Part shown: positions 8,054-16,039 of the stretch, piece after piece
How the letters are laid out: each line of letters begins with the position of its first letter
Position numbering within the stretch: the stretch's first letter is position 1
From: Gluconacetobacter sacchari
GTDB taxonomy: Bacteria > Pseudomonadota > Alphaproteobacteria > Acetobacterales > Acetobacteraceae
DNA length: 64,000 nucleotides
Direction: 5' to 3'
Assembly (NCBI RefSeq): GCF_014174255.1
Contig: NZ_JABEQJ010000011.1
Span: 1 to 64,000, forward strand
The notes under the pieces: generated by a model
What the model saw: only the letters and a program-made list of their open reading frames with translations
What the model was told of the DNA's origin: nothing
Database searches by the model: none
Made by a program: the position numbers and the translations under genes

Positions 8054-9568
8054 GTGGGTAAACTAGAAGACAATGTGCGGAAGGCCGAGGCGTATCTGGA
8101 TGCGATCCGCGCGCGGGGCATTCTGAACCGCATCGGCGGCGAGGATCGCCCGGCAATCGGCGGCGAGACGTTCGATACCATTTCTCCGGTCGATCTGAAG
8201 CCGCTTGCCCGGGTCGCGCGAGGCGGTGAGCGGGACATCGCCGCCGCGGCGAAGGCGGCGAAGGCGGCCCAGCCGGGCTGGACGGCGACCGGCGGCGCGA
8301 AGCGGCGGGAGGTCCTGCATGCGATCGCCGATGCGATCGAGGAGAATGCGGAGGAAATCGCGTTTATGGAATGTCTCGATACGGGGCAGGCCGTGCGCTT
8401 CATGGCCAAGGCCGCCTTGCGCGGCGCCGAGAATTTCCGCTATTTCGCCGATCGTGCGCCGGGGGCGCGCAACGGGCTGTCGCTGCCGGCCAAGGGGCAG
8501 GCGAATATCACCACGCGCGTGCCGGTGGGGCCTGTCGGGGTGATTACGCCGTGGAACACGCCGTTCATGCTGTCCACCTGGAAGATCGCGCCGGCGCTGG
8601 CGGCGGGTTGCACCGTGGTTCACAAGCCGGCGGAGTTCTCGCCGATTACCGCGTCGCTGCTGGTGCGCATCGCGGAGAAGGCCGGGCTGCCGCCTGGTGT
8701 GTGGAACACCGTCAACGGGTTTGGCGAGGATGCCGGCGCGGAACTGACGCGGCACCCCGACATCAAGGCGATCGCCTTCGTGGGGGAGAGCCGCACCGGG
8801 TCGATGATCATGAAGCAGGCAGCCGATACGCTGAAGCGCTTCCATTTCGAGCTGGGCGGAAAGAATCCCGTCATCGTCTTCAAGGATGCCGACCTGGAAC
8901 GCGCGGCGGATGCGGTGCTGTTCATGATCTATTCGCTGAACGGGGAACGCTGCACATCGTCATCGCGCCTGTTGGTCGATGCGGAGATCGCCGACCGCTT
9001 TCTGGCGAAGCTTGCGGAGCGCGTCAGGGCCATCAGGGTCGGGCATCCGCTGGACCCGGAAACGGTGGTCGGGCCGTTGATTCATCCTGTCCATGAAAAG
9101 AAGGTTCTGGACTATATCGAGATCGGCAGGCAGGAGGGCGCGGTGGTCGCGGCCGGCGGCACGAGATACGAAGGGCCGGGTGGCGGCTGCTATGTCGCGC
9201 CCACGCTGTTTACCGGAGCCGATAACCGCATGCGTATCGCGCAGGAGGAGATTTTCGGCCCGGTGCTGACGGCGATCGCCTTCCATTCGGAAGACGAGGC
9301 GGTGGCGCTGGCTAACGACACCGAATACGGTCTGGCGGCCTATCTCTGGACATCGGACGTGACCCGGGCGTTCCGTGTGTCCGAGCAGATCGAGGCGGGG
9401 ATGATCTGGGTGAATTCGGAGAATGTGCGGCATCTCGACACGCCGTTCGGCGGGGTCAAGGCGTCGGGGATGGGCCGCGACGGAGGGGACTGGTCGTTCG
9501 ATTTCTACATGGAGACCAAGAACGTGAGTTTCGCGACGACCTTCCACGCCATTCCCAAACTCGGCTAG
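8054..9568 (+). CDS. hpaE: 5-carboxymethyl-2-hydroxymuconate semialdehyde dehydrogenase
   Basis: 504 aa NAD-dependent aldehyde dehydrogenase with GVITPWNTPFMLSTWK, HKPAEFSPITA, catalytic Glu266 (ELGGKNP) and nucleophile Cys300 (NGERCTSSS). It oxidises the semialdehyde formed by HpaD to the dicarboxylate CHM. Start chosen at GTG 8054 because AGGAG (8041-8045) is 8 nt upstream; earlier in-frame codons run into the hpaR promoter. It is the first gene of the plus-strand hpaEDGHI run. The FGGVKASGMGRDGGDWSFDFY tail is typical of the HpaE/CHMS branch. Confidence 0.92.
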   Translation: MGKLEDNVRKAEAYLDAIRARGILNRIGGEDRPAIGGETFDTISPVDLKPLARVARGGERDIAAAAKAAKAAQPGWTATGGAKRREVLHAIADAIEENAEEIAFMECLDTGQAVRFMAKAALRGAENFRYFADRAPGARNGLSLPAKGQANITTRVPVGPVGVITPWNTPFMLSTWKIAPALAAGCTVVHKPAEFSPITASLLVRIAEKAGLPPGVWNTVNGFGEDAGAELTRHPDIKAIAFVGESRTGSMIMKQAADTLKRFHFELGGKNPVIVFKDADLERAADAVLFMIYSLNGERCTSSSRLLVDAEIADRFLAKLAERVRAIRVGHPLDPETVVGPLIHPVHEKKVLDYIEIGRQEGAVVAAGGTRYEGPGGGCYVAPTLFTGADNRMRIAQEEIFGPVLTAIAFHSEDEAVALANDTEYGLAAYLWTSDVTRAFRVSEQIEAGMIWVNSENVRHLDTPFGGVKASGMGRDGGDWSFDFYMETKNVSFATTFHAIPKLG

Positions 9569-9655
9569 GGCAAGTCGGCCGGATTTCCGGGCGACCGACA
9601 AGAACAAAACAGCAGGCCGACGGTGCGAGACCGGCGGCTTTCCGGGGTAATATCC

Positions 9656-10636
9656 ATGGCACTCGAAGCGTTCAACCTCTATCCCGATTTCAACGTCCTC
9701 CGCCTGAGCCATGTCGAACTGGGCGTGACGGATCTGGCCCGTAGCAAGGCATTCTATGCCGATACGCTGGGGTTGCAGGTGACCGACGAGGACGGCGAGC
9801 ACATTTATCTCCGCGCGATGGAAGAGCGCGGGCATCACTGCGTCATCCTGACGAAGAGTGCGCAGCCGGAAGTGTATGCGCTATCGTTCAAGGTGTTTTC
9901 GGAAGCGGATCTTGACAAGGGGGCGGCCTATTTCCGGGACCTCGACTATCCGGTCGAGTGGGTCGTGCGCCCCTATCAGGGCCGGACGTTCCGTACCCGC
10001 GACAATAGCGGTATTCCGCTGGAGTTCTATTTCAAGATGGACCGGCTGGCGCCCATTCATCAGAAATACGCGCTGTATCATGGCGTGAAGCCGCTGCGGA
10101 TCGACCATTTCAACTGTTTTTCGACCGATGTCGATGCGTCGGTCTCGTTCTATAACAAGCTTGGTTTCCGGACCACGGAATATACCGAGGACGAGGCCAG
10201 CGGCAGGCTGTGGGCGGCGTGGATGCATCGGAAGGGCGGCGTGCATGATATCGCCTTTACCTGCGGACGTGGCCCCCGGCTGCATCATACCGCCTTCTGG
10301 GTGCCGACGCCGCTGAACATCATCGACCTGCTCGATCTGATGGCGACGACGGGCTATGTCGCGAACATCGAGCGCGGGCCGGGACGCCATGGCATCTCGA
10401 ATGCCTTCTTCCTGTATATTCTCGACCCTGACGGGCATCGGATCGAGATCTACTGCTCCGACTACCAGACGGTGGACCCGGATAACGAGCCGATCCGCTG
10501 GGACCTGAAGGACCCGCAGCGCCAGACATTGTGGGGAGCGCCGGCGCCGCGCTCGTGGTTCGAACATGGCAGCGTCTTCGCCGGGTCGGCCGTCGGCGAA
10601 CCGGCGCTGACCGCGAGCCCGATCATTGCGCCCTGA
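9656..10636 (+). CDS. hpaD: 3,4-dihydroxyphenylacetate 2,3-dioxygenase (VOC-type extradiol)
   Basis: 326 aa with two vicinal-oxygen-chelate modules (about 12-130 and 145-275). Iron ligands by motif are His151 (RIDHFNCFSTDV), the His210/His211 pair (RLHHTAFW) and Glu264 (GHRIEIY). It opens the homoprotocatechuate ring at the 2,3 position. This is the class I extradiol type known from Brevibacterium/Arthrobacter HPCD, not the LigB-type HpaD of E. coli. Start at 9656 (MALEAFNLYPDF); an upstream in-frame ATG at 9623 has less support. It lies between hpaE and hpaG. Confidence 0.9.
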   Translation: MALEAFNLYPDFNVLRLSHVELGVTDLARSKAFYADTLGLQVTDEDGEHIYLRAMEERGHHCVILTKSAQPEVYALSFKVFSEADLDKGAAYFRDLDYPVEWVVRPYQGRTFRTRDNSGIPLEFYFKMDRLAPIHQKYALYHGVKPLRIDHFNCFSTDVDASVSFYNKLGFRTTEYTEDEASGRLWAAWMHRKGGVHDIAFTCGRGPRLHHTAFWVPTPLNIIDLLDLMATTGYVANIERGPGRHGISNAFFLYILDPDGHRIEIYCSDYQTVDPDNEPIRWDLKDPQRQTLWGAPAPRSWFEHGSVFAGSAVGEPALTASPIIAP

Positions 10637-10667
10637 CCGGGCGATGCCGCAGGGGGAGGATGGCAGG

Positions 10668-11531
10668 ATGACCGACCGATTTGTCAGTTTCTCGAAGGAT
10701 GGGCAGGTGCGCTACGGCCTGCATCGGCCGGAGGGGATCACCGACCTGTGGGCGGAACATGGGATGCGATGGCCCGGCCTGCGCGAGGTGATCGCGGCGG
10801 GCATGCTGGAGGAACTGGCGGCCGGCGCGCCGAAGCGGGTGGATTTCCTGGAGGAGGAGATCCGCTATGAGATACCGGTGACCAATCCGGAAAAGATTCT
10901 GTGTGTCGGTGTCAATTTTCCCGATCGGAACGAGGAGTACAAGGACGGGCAGGCGGCGCCGGCCAATCCGTCCCTGTTCATCCGCTTTCCGCGCAGTTTC
11001 GTCGGGCATCTTCAGCCGCTGGTCAGGCCACCGGAATCGCCGCAACTGGATTACGAGGGCGAGATCGTGCTCGTGATCGGCAAGGGCGGCCGGCGGATCG
11101 CGCAGGAAGCGGCGCTGGATCATGTCGCGGCGCTGAGCCTGTGTAACGAGGGGACGATCCGCGACTGGGTACGCCATGCGAAATTCAACGTCACACAGGG
11201 TAAGAATTTCGACCGGACCGGATCGATCGGCCCCTGGCTGGTGCCCTATCGCTCGGAGGCGCAGATCGGCGATATCGCGCTGACGACGCGGGTGAACGGT
11301 GCGGTCCGCCAGCAGGACCGCACCGGCCGGATGATCTTTTCGTTCCGTAGGATCATTTCCTACATCTCGACATTCACCACGCTGGTGCCGGGGGACCTGA
11401 TCGTGACCGGGACCCCGACCGGGGCGGGTGCGCGGCTGGACCCGCCGGTGTGGCTGCGGCCTGGAGACGTGGTGGAGGTCGAGGCGACGGGGCTGGGCGT
11501 GTTGCGCAACCCGATCGTGGATGAGGAATAG
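10668..11531 (+). CDS. hpaG: Fumarylacetoacetate hydrolase-family decarboxylase/isomerase (HpaG-like)
   Basis: About 287 aa with one C-terminal FAH domain (about 75-285; ILCVGVNFPDRNEEY, DYEGEIVLVIG, metal/catalytic region NEGTIRDWVRHAKFN..GKNFDRTGSIGPWLV, TGTPTGAGARLDPP). E. coli HpaG is a 429-aa double domain doing both isomerisation and decarboxylation. Here one domain is present and a separate isomerase hpaF lies nearby, so this is probably the OPET decarboxylase. AGGGGGAGGA lies upstream of the ATG at 10668. FAH members are hard to tell apart, so the exact step is inferred from position. Confidence 0.8.
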   Translation: MTDRFVSFSKDGQVRYGLHRPEGITDLWAEHGMRWPGLREVIAAGMLEELAAGAPKRVDFLEEEIRYEIPVTNPEKILCVGVNFPDRNEEYKDGQAAPANPSLFIRFPRSFVGHLQPLVRPPESPQLDYEGEIVLVIGKGGRRIAQEAALDHVAALSLCNEGTIRDWVRHAKFNVTQGKNFDRTGSIGPWLVPYRSEAQIGDIALTTRVNGAVRQQDRTGRMIFSFRRIISYISTFTTLVPGDLIVTGTPTGAGARLDPPVWLRPGDVVEVEATGLGVLRNPIVDEE

Positions 11532-11535
11532 GGAG

Positions 11536-12354
11536 ATGACGGGATTGTCTCCGGAGCAGATCGCTGTGGAGGCGGGGCTGCTGGACGAGGCCGAGCAGAC
11601 GCGGCGGCAGGTCGGGTTGATCTCGCTGAAATATCCCGAAGCCGGGCTGGAGGATGCGTATGCGATTCAGGATGCGTGGGTGCGCCGCAAGATTGCCGGC
11701 GGGCGGCAGGTCATCGGCTGGAAGATCGGCCTGACATCGAAGGCGATGCAATATGCGCTGAATATCGGCACGCCGGATTCCGGCATTCTGTTCGACGACA
11801 TGCTGTTCGAGGACGGAGCGTCGATTCCCGCAAGCCGGTTTATCCAGCCGCGCATCGAGGCGGAATTGGCCTTCGTGTTCAAGCGGGATCTGGATGGGGC
11901 GGCGGAGAGCGTGTTCGACGTGCTGGCGGCGACGGATTATATCGTGCCGGCACTGGAGATTCTCGATACGCGGATCCGTCGCGCCGATCCGCGTACCGGC
12001 GCGGCCCGCACGGTTGTCGATACCATCGCGGACAATGCCGCCAATGCGGGAATCGTGCTGGGCAGCGGGCGGTTTTCGGTCGACGAGGTGGATCTGCGCT
12101 GGGCGGGGGCCATCGTTTCCCGCAATGCGGTGGTCGAGGAGACCGGACTGGCGGCGGGCGTGCTGAACCATCCGGCGCGCGGGATCGTCTGGCTGGCCGA
12201 GCGGTTGCGGGCGTATGGCGGCGTGATCCGAGCGGGGCAGGTGGTGCTGTCGGGCTCGTTCATCCGCCCGGTCGAGGCTCGGCGGGGCGATACGATCGTG
12301 GCGGAATACGGCAAGCTGGGGACAATCAGTTGCTTTTTTGAAAGGGAAGCGTGA
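11536..12354 (+). CDS. hpaH: 2-oxohept-4-ene-1,7-dioate hydratase
   Basis: 272 aa member of the hydratase/4-oxalocrotonate decarboxylase branch of the FAH superfamily. Signature stretches: EDAYAIQDAWVRRKIAGG, GWKIGLTSKAMQYALNI, QPRIEAELAFVFK, PALEILDTRI and the C-terminal VVLSGSFIRPVEARRGDTI. It adds water to 2-oxohept-4-enedioate to make the HpaI substrate. It starts 4 bp after the hpaG stop, and GGGAG overlaps the junction, so translation is coupled. hpaI follows immediately. Confidence 0.9.
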   Translation: MTGLSPEQIAVEAGLLDEAEQTRRQVGLISLKYPEAGLEDAYAIQDAWVRRKIAGGRQVIGWKIGLTSKAMQYALNIGTPDSGILFDDMLFEDGASIPASRFIQPRIEAELAFVFKRDLDGAAESVFDVLAATDYIVPALEILDTRIRRADPRTGAARTVVDTIADNAANAGIVLGSGRFSVDEVDLRWAGAIVSRNAVVEETGLAAGVLNHPARGIVWLAERLRAYGGVIRAGQVVLSGSFIRPVEARRGDTIVAEYGKLGTISCFFEREA

Positions 12355-12355
12355 C

Positions 12356-13141
12356 ATGCCGGCACCTCGGAACGGTTTCAAGGCGGCGCTGCGCGACGAC
12401 AGGTGCCTTCTCGGCCTGTGGCTGGCGCTGGGCGAGGGCTATACGGCGGAGATCTGTGCCGGGGCGGGGTTCGATTGGGTGCTGGTGGATGGCGAGCACG
12501 GGCCGAACGATATCCGCAGCATCATGCGGCAGGTGCAGGCGATCGCGCTGACCGGCAGCCATGCCGTCGTCCGCCCTCCGGTCGGGGAGGATTGGATCCT
12601 GAAACAGATCCTCGATATCGGGGCGCAGACCGTGCTGGTGCCGATGATCGAATCCGCCGCACAGGCGGCTTCGGTGGCCCGTGCGGTGCGCTATGCGCCT
12701 GATGGGCGGCGCGGGATCGGGGCTGCGCTGGCGCGGGCTTCGGCGTTCAACCGCATACCGGACTATCTGTCGTCGGCGGATGATGAGATCTGCCTGCTGG
12801 TGCAGGTCGAAAGCCGCGCCGGACTGGCGGCGCTGGACGAGATCCTGACGGTCGAGGGCGTGGACGGCGTGTTCGTGGGGCCGGCGGACCTGGCGGCGGA
12901 TCTGGGCTATCGCGGCAATCCCGGGCATCCGGCGGTGCAGGAGACGGTCAGGGCGGCGCTGCGGAAGATCGTGGCGGCGGGCAAGCCGGCGGGGATTCTG
13001 TCGAGCGATCTGGCCCTGTCTCAGAGCTATGTCGCGCTGGGCGCGCGATTTGTCGCGATCGGCAGCGATGTGGGCATTCTTGCCGGGGGAACGCGGAGAT
13101 TGCTGGAGGATTTTCGCGGCGGCATGAAGGGGGAGGCATAG
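12356..13141 (+). CDS. hpaI: 4-hydroxy-2-oxoheptane-1,7-dioate aldolase
   Basis: 261 aa class II (divalent-metal) pyruvate aldolase of the HpcH/HpaI family. Diagnostic motifs: GLWLALGEGYTAEICAGAGFDWVLVDGEHGPND, VVRPP, GAQTVLVPMIESAAQA, the metal-binding QVESRAGLAALDEI and FVGPADLAADLG. It cleaves the hydrated intermediate to pyruvate and succinic semialdehyde, the last step of the pathway. The ATG at 12356 lies 1 nt after the hpaH stop, preceded by AAGGGAAG. Confidence 0.93.
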   Translation: MPAPRNGFKAALRDDRCLLGLWLALGEGYTAEICAGAGFDWVLVDGEHGPNDIRSIMRQVQAIALTGSHAVVRPPVGEDWILKQILDIGAQTVLVPMIESAAQAASVARAVRYAPDGRRGIGAALARASAFNRIPDYLSSADDEICLLVQVESRAGLAALDEILTVEGVDGVFVGPADLAADLGYRGNPGHPAVQETVRAALRKIVAAGKPAGILSSDLALSQSYVALGARFVAIGSDVGILAGGTRRLLEDFRGGMKGEA

Positions 13142-13167
13142 GGCGGACGGAGGCAGGACGCCGGGGG

Positions 13168-13575
13168 TTATCGTCCGGCGAAGAGTGGATGCAGGCTGCT
13201 GTGCTTGCCGTCATAGACCTGGGCGGGGCTCTCGTCGATTTGCAGGGTGAGGCCGACCGGCCGGGCGGCCAGCACCGGATCGAGGGCGGCACGCAGGACG
13301 GCGAGCAGCGCGTCGCCGACCGATTTGTGCGTCTGGGCGCTGCGACCGGCGCCGATCCGCAGATTGGCGTAGAGGAAACCGTAATCGCCCTGTCCGTCGG
13401 CGACGGCGCCGTGCGCGGCGGGATAGGCCAGGACGCGGGTGCCGCCGGTGGGGAAAACCTGTTTTCCGTTCTCGTCGCGTCGGGTCAGCATTGTGTCGGC
13501 GAGAGAACGCGTGAGCACGTCGAAATCGACGTCCTTTTCCAAATCGCGCGTATAGAGCAGGACAAGATGTGGCAT
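13168..13575 (-). CDS. hpaF: 5-carboxymethyl-2-hydroxymuconate delta-isomerase
   Basis: 135 aa tautomerase-superfamily isomerase. After Met removal the chain starts with Pro (MPHLVLLY), the catalytic base of this family. The central VADGQGDYGFLYANLRIGAGRS closely parallels the ADGQHDYAF..LKIGAGRS of E. coli HpaF. It converts CHM to its 2-oxo isomer before decarboxylation by HpaG. It is transcribed convergently with hpaI (26-bp gap), unlike operons where it sits inside the hpaGEDFHI run. GGAAG precedes the ATG. Confidence 0.85.
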   Translation of the reverse strand: MPHLVLLYTRDLEKDVDFDVLTRSLADTMLTRRDENGKQVFPTGGTRVLAYPAAHGAVADGQGDYGFLYANLRIGAGRSAQTHKSVGDALLAVLRAALDPVLAARPVGLTLQIDESPAQVYDGKHSSLHPLFAGR

Positions 13576-13710
13576 GGCGTCTTCCTTCCCGTAGCGATAT
13601 CCTGGCCATGATAGGGGAACATGGTGGTGAAGTCACGGGAGTTCATCGTTTTCGAATGGACGGGCGTCGTGCCAGATGATCGGGCCTGTTCTCAAATCTG
13701 TTTTATTTAA

Positions 13711-13730
13711 AAGAAATATGTTTGTTTCTT
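13711..13730. promoter_or_regulatory. AT-rich inverted repeat upstream of the MHS transporter gene
   Basis: AAGAAA (13711-13716) and TTTCTT (13725-13730) are perfect arms with an 8-bp spacer, inside an AT-rich island (about 13695-13735) of the 195-bp gap between hpaF and the transporter. This is a plausible promoter/operator position. No convincing -35/-10 pair was identified. Confidence 0.3.
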
Positions 13731-13770
13731 CTGATGTGCGTGCGAGGCATGTTGCCTGCATGCAAGGTGC

Positions 13771-15165
13771 ATGACATCCAAAAAAAGAGGGATCAATCCC
13801 CGCATGGCCACCTTTCTTCCCACGTCATCTTCCCACGGCCTGAGCCGGGGGGAGATTCGCACGCTCGCCCTGGCATCGCTTGGTGGGGCGCTGGAATTTT
13901 ATGATTTCGTTATTTTCGCCTTTTTCGCGAAAGTGATCGGCCAGCATTTCTTCGCCGCCGGGCAGCCCGACTGGCTGCGGCAGACGGAAACGTTCGGCCT
14001 GTTCGGCGCCGGGTATCTGATCCGGCCGCTGGGTGGGCTGGTGATGGCGCATTTCGGCGACAAGACCGGGCGCAAGCGGATGTTCACCCTGAGCGTGCTG
14101 CTGATGGCGCTGCCGACGCTGGCCATGGGGTTTCTGCCGGGTTACGGGACGCTGGGCATCGCGGCGCCGCTGATCCTGCTACTGCTGCGCATGATGCAGG
14201 GGGCGGCGATCGGCGGCGAGGCGCCGGGGGGCTGGGTGTTCGTGGCCGAACATGCCGGCCGCGCGCGCGAGGGCCTGGCCTGCGGGCTGCTGACCGGCGG
14301 GTTGCAGATGGGCATTCTGCTGGGGTCGCTGGTGGCGCTGGCGCTCAACGGTTTTCTGTCGCCGGAGCAGGTCGGCAGCTGGGGGTGGCGGGCCGCCTTC
14401 GTGCTGGGCGGGATTTTCGGGTTGCTGGCGATGGTCCTGCGGCGCTGGCTGAAGGAGACGCCGGTGTTCGCGGCGCTGAAGGCGCGTGCGGAGGTCGAGC
14501 AGCAGATGCCCCTGGTCACCGTGCTGAGCGCGCATCGGCGCGAGGTGGTCCTGTCGGTGATCGCCACCTGGGCGCTGACGGTGGCGATCATTGTGCTGAA
14601 CCTGATGATGCCCAGCCTGATGCAGACGCTGTACGGCATGCCGGCCGGCGTGACGTTGCAGGCCAGCCTGGTCGAGACGATGGCGGGAGCGGTGGCGGTG
14701 GTGCTGTTCGGGATCGGGGTCGATCGCTGGGGAATGCGGGCGATGGCGCCGCTGGCGACGATTCTGCTGATGGCGGCGGCAGTCGGCCTGTACCGTCTGG
14801 CGCCGGTGCATCCCGAGTGGCTGCTGCCGATGGCGGCGCTGGCCGGGATCGGCTGCGGCTTTACCGGGCTGGTGCCCATCGCCATGGTGCGGGCCTTTCC
14901 GGCGCCGGTGCGGTTTTCCGGCCTGTCCTTCTCCTACAACGTTGCCTATGCCGTGTTCGGCGGGCTGACGCCGATGGCGGTTTCGGCCCTGATGGCGCAT
15001 ACGGCGCTGGCCCCGGTCGTCTATATCCTGGTGGCCACGCTGTGCGGGGGAATCGCGCTGTGGCGTATGCCCGATTGCGAGGCGCCGGCATCGCGGTTCG
15101 CGGAAGCGCCGTCGGCCGAGGGAGGGATGCCGGGGCGTGGGCCCAATCTCGACGGCATTGCCTGA
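13771..15165 (+). CDS. MHS-family (metabolite:H+ symporter) MFS transporter
   Basis: 464 aa with 12 expected membrane segments. Signature features of the MHS branch (ProP, KgtP, ShiA type): SLGGALEFYDFVIFAFFAKVIG at the start of TM1, FGAGYLIRPLGGLVMAHFGDKTGRKRMF in the TM2-3 loop and MQGAAIGGEAPGGWVFVAEH. It lies between the hpa cluster and the paa regulators, so uptake of 4-hydroxyphenylacetate or another aromatic acid is likely (a functional substitute for HpaX) but not proven. An alternative start is ATG 13804. Confidence 0.78.
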   Translation: MTSKKRGINPRMATFLPTSSSHGLSRGEIRTLALASLGGALEFYDFVIFAFFAKVIGQHFFAAGQPDWLRQTETFGLFGAGYLIRPLGGLVMAHFGDKTGRKRMFTLSVLLMALPTLAMGFLPGYGTLGIAAPLILLLLRMMQGAAIGGEAPGGWVFVAEHAGRAREGLACGLLTGGLQMGILLGSLVALALNGFLSPEQVGSWGWRAAFVLGGIFGLLAMVLRRWLKETPVFAALKARAEVEQQMPLVTVLSAHRREVVLSVIATWALTVAIIVLNLMMPSLMQTLYGMPAGVTLQASLVETMAGAVAVVLFGIGVDRWGMRAMAPLATILLMAAAVGLYRLAPVHPEWLLPMAALAGIGCGFTGLVPIAMVRAFPAPVRFSGLSFSYNVAYAVFGGLTPMAVSALMAHTALAPVVYILVATLCGGIALWRMPDCEAPASRFAEAPSAEGGMPGRGPNLDGIA

Positions 15166-15194
15166 GTGCCGGGAGGGCGCCGGTCGGACGGGGG

Positions 15195-15213
15195 TGATCG
15201 ACCGGTCGTTCAA
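15195..15213. promoter_or_regulatory. Probable TetR-type operator upstream of its own gene
   Basis: TGATCGACCGGTCGTTCAA contains the perfect 10-bp palindrome CGACCGGTCG flanked by TGA and TCA. It lies 88 bp before the TetR-family ATG, in the intergenic space after the transporter. The reverse complement of the paaG/paaJ element (28922-28940) matches it at 15 of 19 bases. Autoregulation by the adjacent TetR protein is the simplest reading. Confidence 0.6.
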
Positions 15214-15300
15214 CTCTTGCGCCGGCGGTCGCGGGGCGACAGTATGATGCCGGACGCCCGGCGGCGCGTTCGCATGGCCGGCAGAGACGAAAGAGGGGAC

Positions 15301-15999
15301 ATGGCGCGACCTCGGGCGCAGGATTACGACGAGAAGAGGCAGCTCATCCTGCGCAATGCCGCGAAGTTGTTTGCCGGTTTCGGTTATGTCGGGGCCTCGA
15401 TCACCATGATCGCGGAAGCGTGCGGCGTGTCGAAATCGTTGCTGTATCACTATTACAGCGACAAGGAAGCGGTCATATACGACATCCTTGCGACGCATCT
15501 GGGGCATTTGGTGACTGTTACGACCGGGGCGTTCGAGCGCGCGCCGGCGGGCCAGAAGCTGGGCGCGCTGTGCCTGGCGCTGCTGGACGCCTATCGCGAC
15601 GCGGATGCCGAGCATCAGGTGCAGTTGGCCAATTTCAAGCTGCTCTCGCCCGCGAACCAGGAAAAGCTGCGTCTGTTCGAGCGGCGGCTGGTGAAGCTGA
15701 TGTCGGATGCGGTGGTCGATGCGGTGCCGGAGCTGGCCGGAACGCCGATGCTGGCGCCCAGCACCATGTCGGTCTTCGGCATGATAAACTGGCATTATCT
15801 GTGGTTTCATGACGGCAAGGGGCTGACGCGCGAGGATTACGCGCGCCTCGTGACGCATTTCATCGTTTCGGGCGGCAGGACCGCGCCGGCGCTGCTGGCG
15901 GGCGGTGCGGCCGCGGACGGGACGGCACCCGTACCGAAGGCGGTGCGGGCGGGCAGGCCCGCCGCCGCGCGCGCCGGACGGCGGGCCGCGCGGTCCTGA
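15301..15999 (+). CDS. TetR-family regulator, probable phenylacetate (PaaR-like) repressor
   Basis: 232 aa. The N-terminal TetR DNA-binding domain (about 8-60) has the helix-turn-helix GASITMIAEACGVSKSLLYHYYSDKEAVIYDIL. The remainder is the ligand-binding domain, followed by a basic Ala/Pro/Arg tail ([18 protein letters not shown]). The ATG at 15301 directly follows GAGGGGAC. paaX begins 40 bp downstream, and the paa genes follow, as for TetR-type PaaR regulators of other proteobacteria that respond to phenylacetyl-CoA. A matching dyad occurs upstream of this gene and in the paaG/paaJ promoter. Confidence 0.78.
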   Translation: MARPRAQDYDEKRQLILRNAAKLFAGFGYVGASITMIAEACGVSKSLLYHYYSDKEAVIYDILATHLGHLVTVTTGAFERAPAGQKLGALCLALLDAYRDADAEHQVQLANFKLLSPANQEKLRLFERRLVKLMSDAVVDAVPELAGTPMLAPSTMSVFGMINWHYLWFHDGKGLTREDYARLVTHFIVSGGRTAPALLAGGAAADGTAPVPKAVRAGRPAAARAGRRAARS

Positions 16000-16039
16000 T
16001 GGCCCCCCGGGCGCGGTGCCGCCGGATGGCCGGATCGCG

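Noticed and set aside
13157-13180. Bidirectional terminator between hpaI and hpaF
   Set aside because: CGCCGG/CCGGCG can pair, but there is no T-tract on either side and it overlaps the hpaF stop region.
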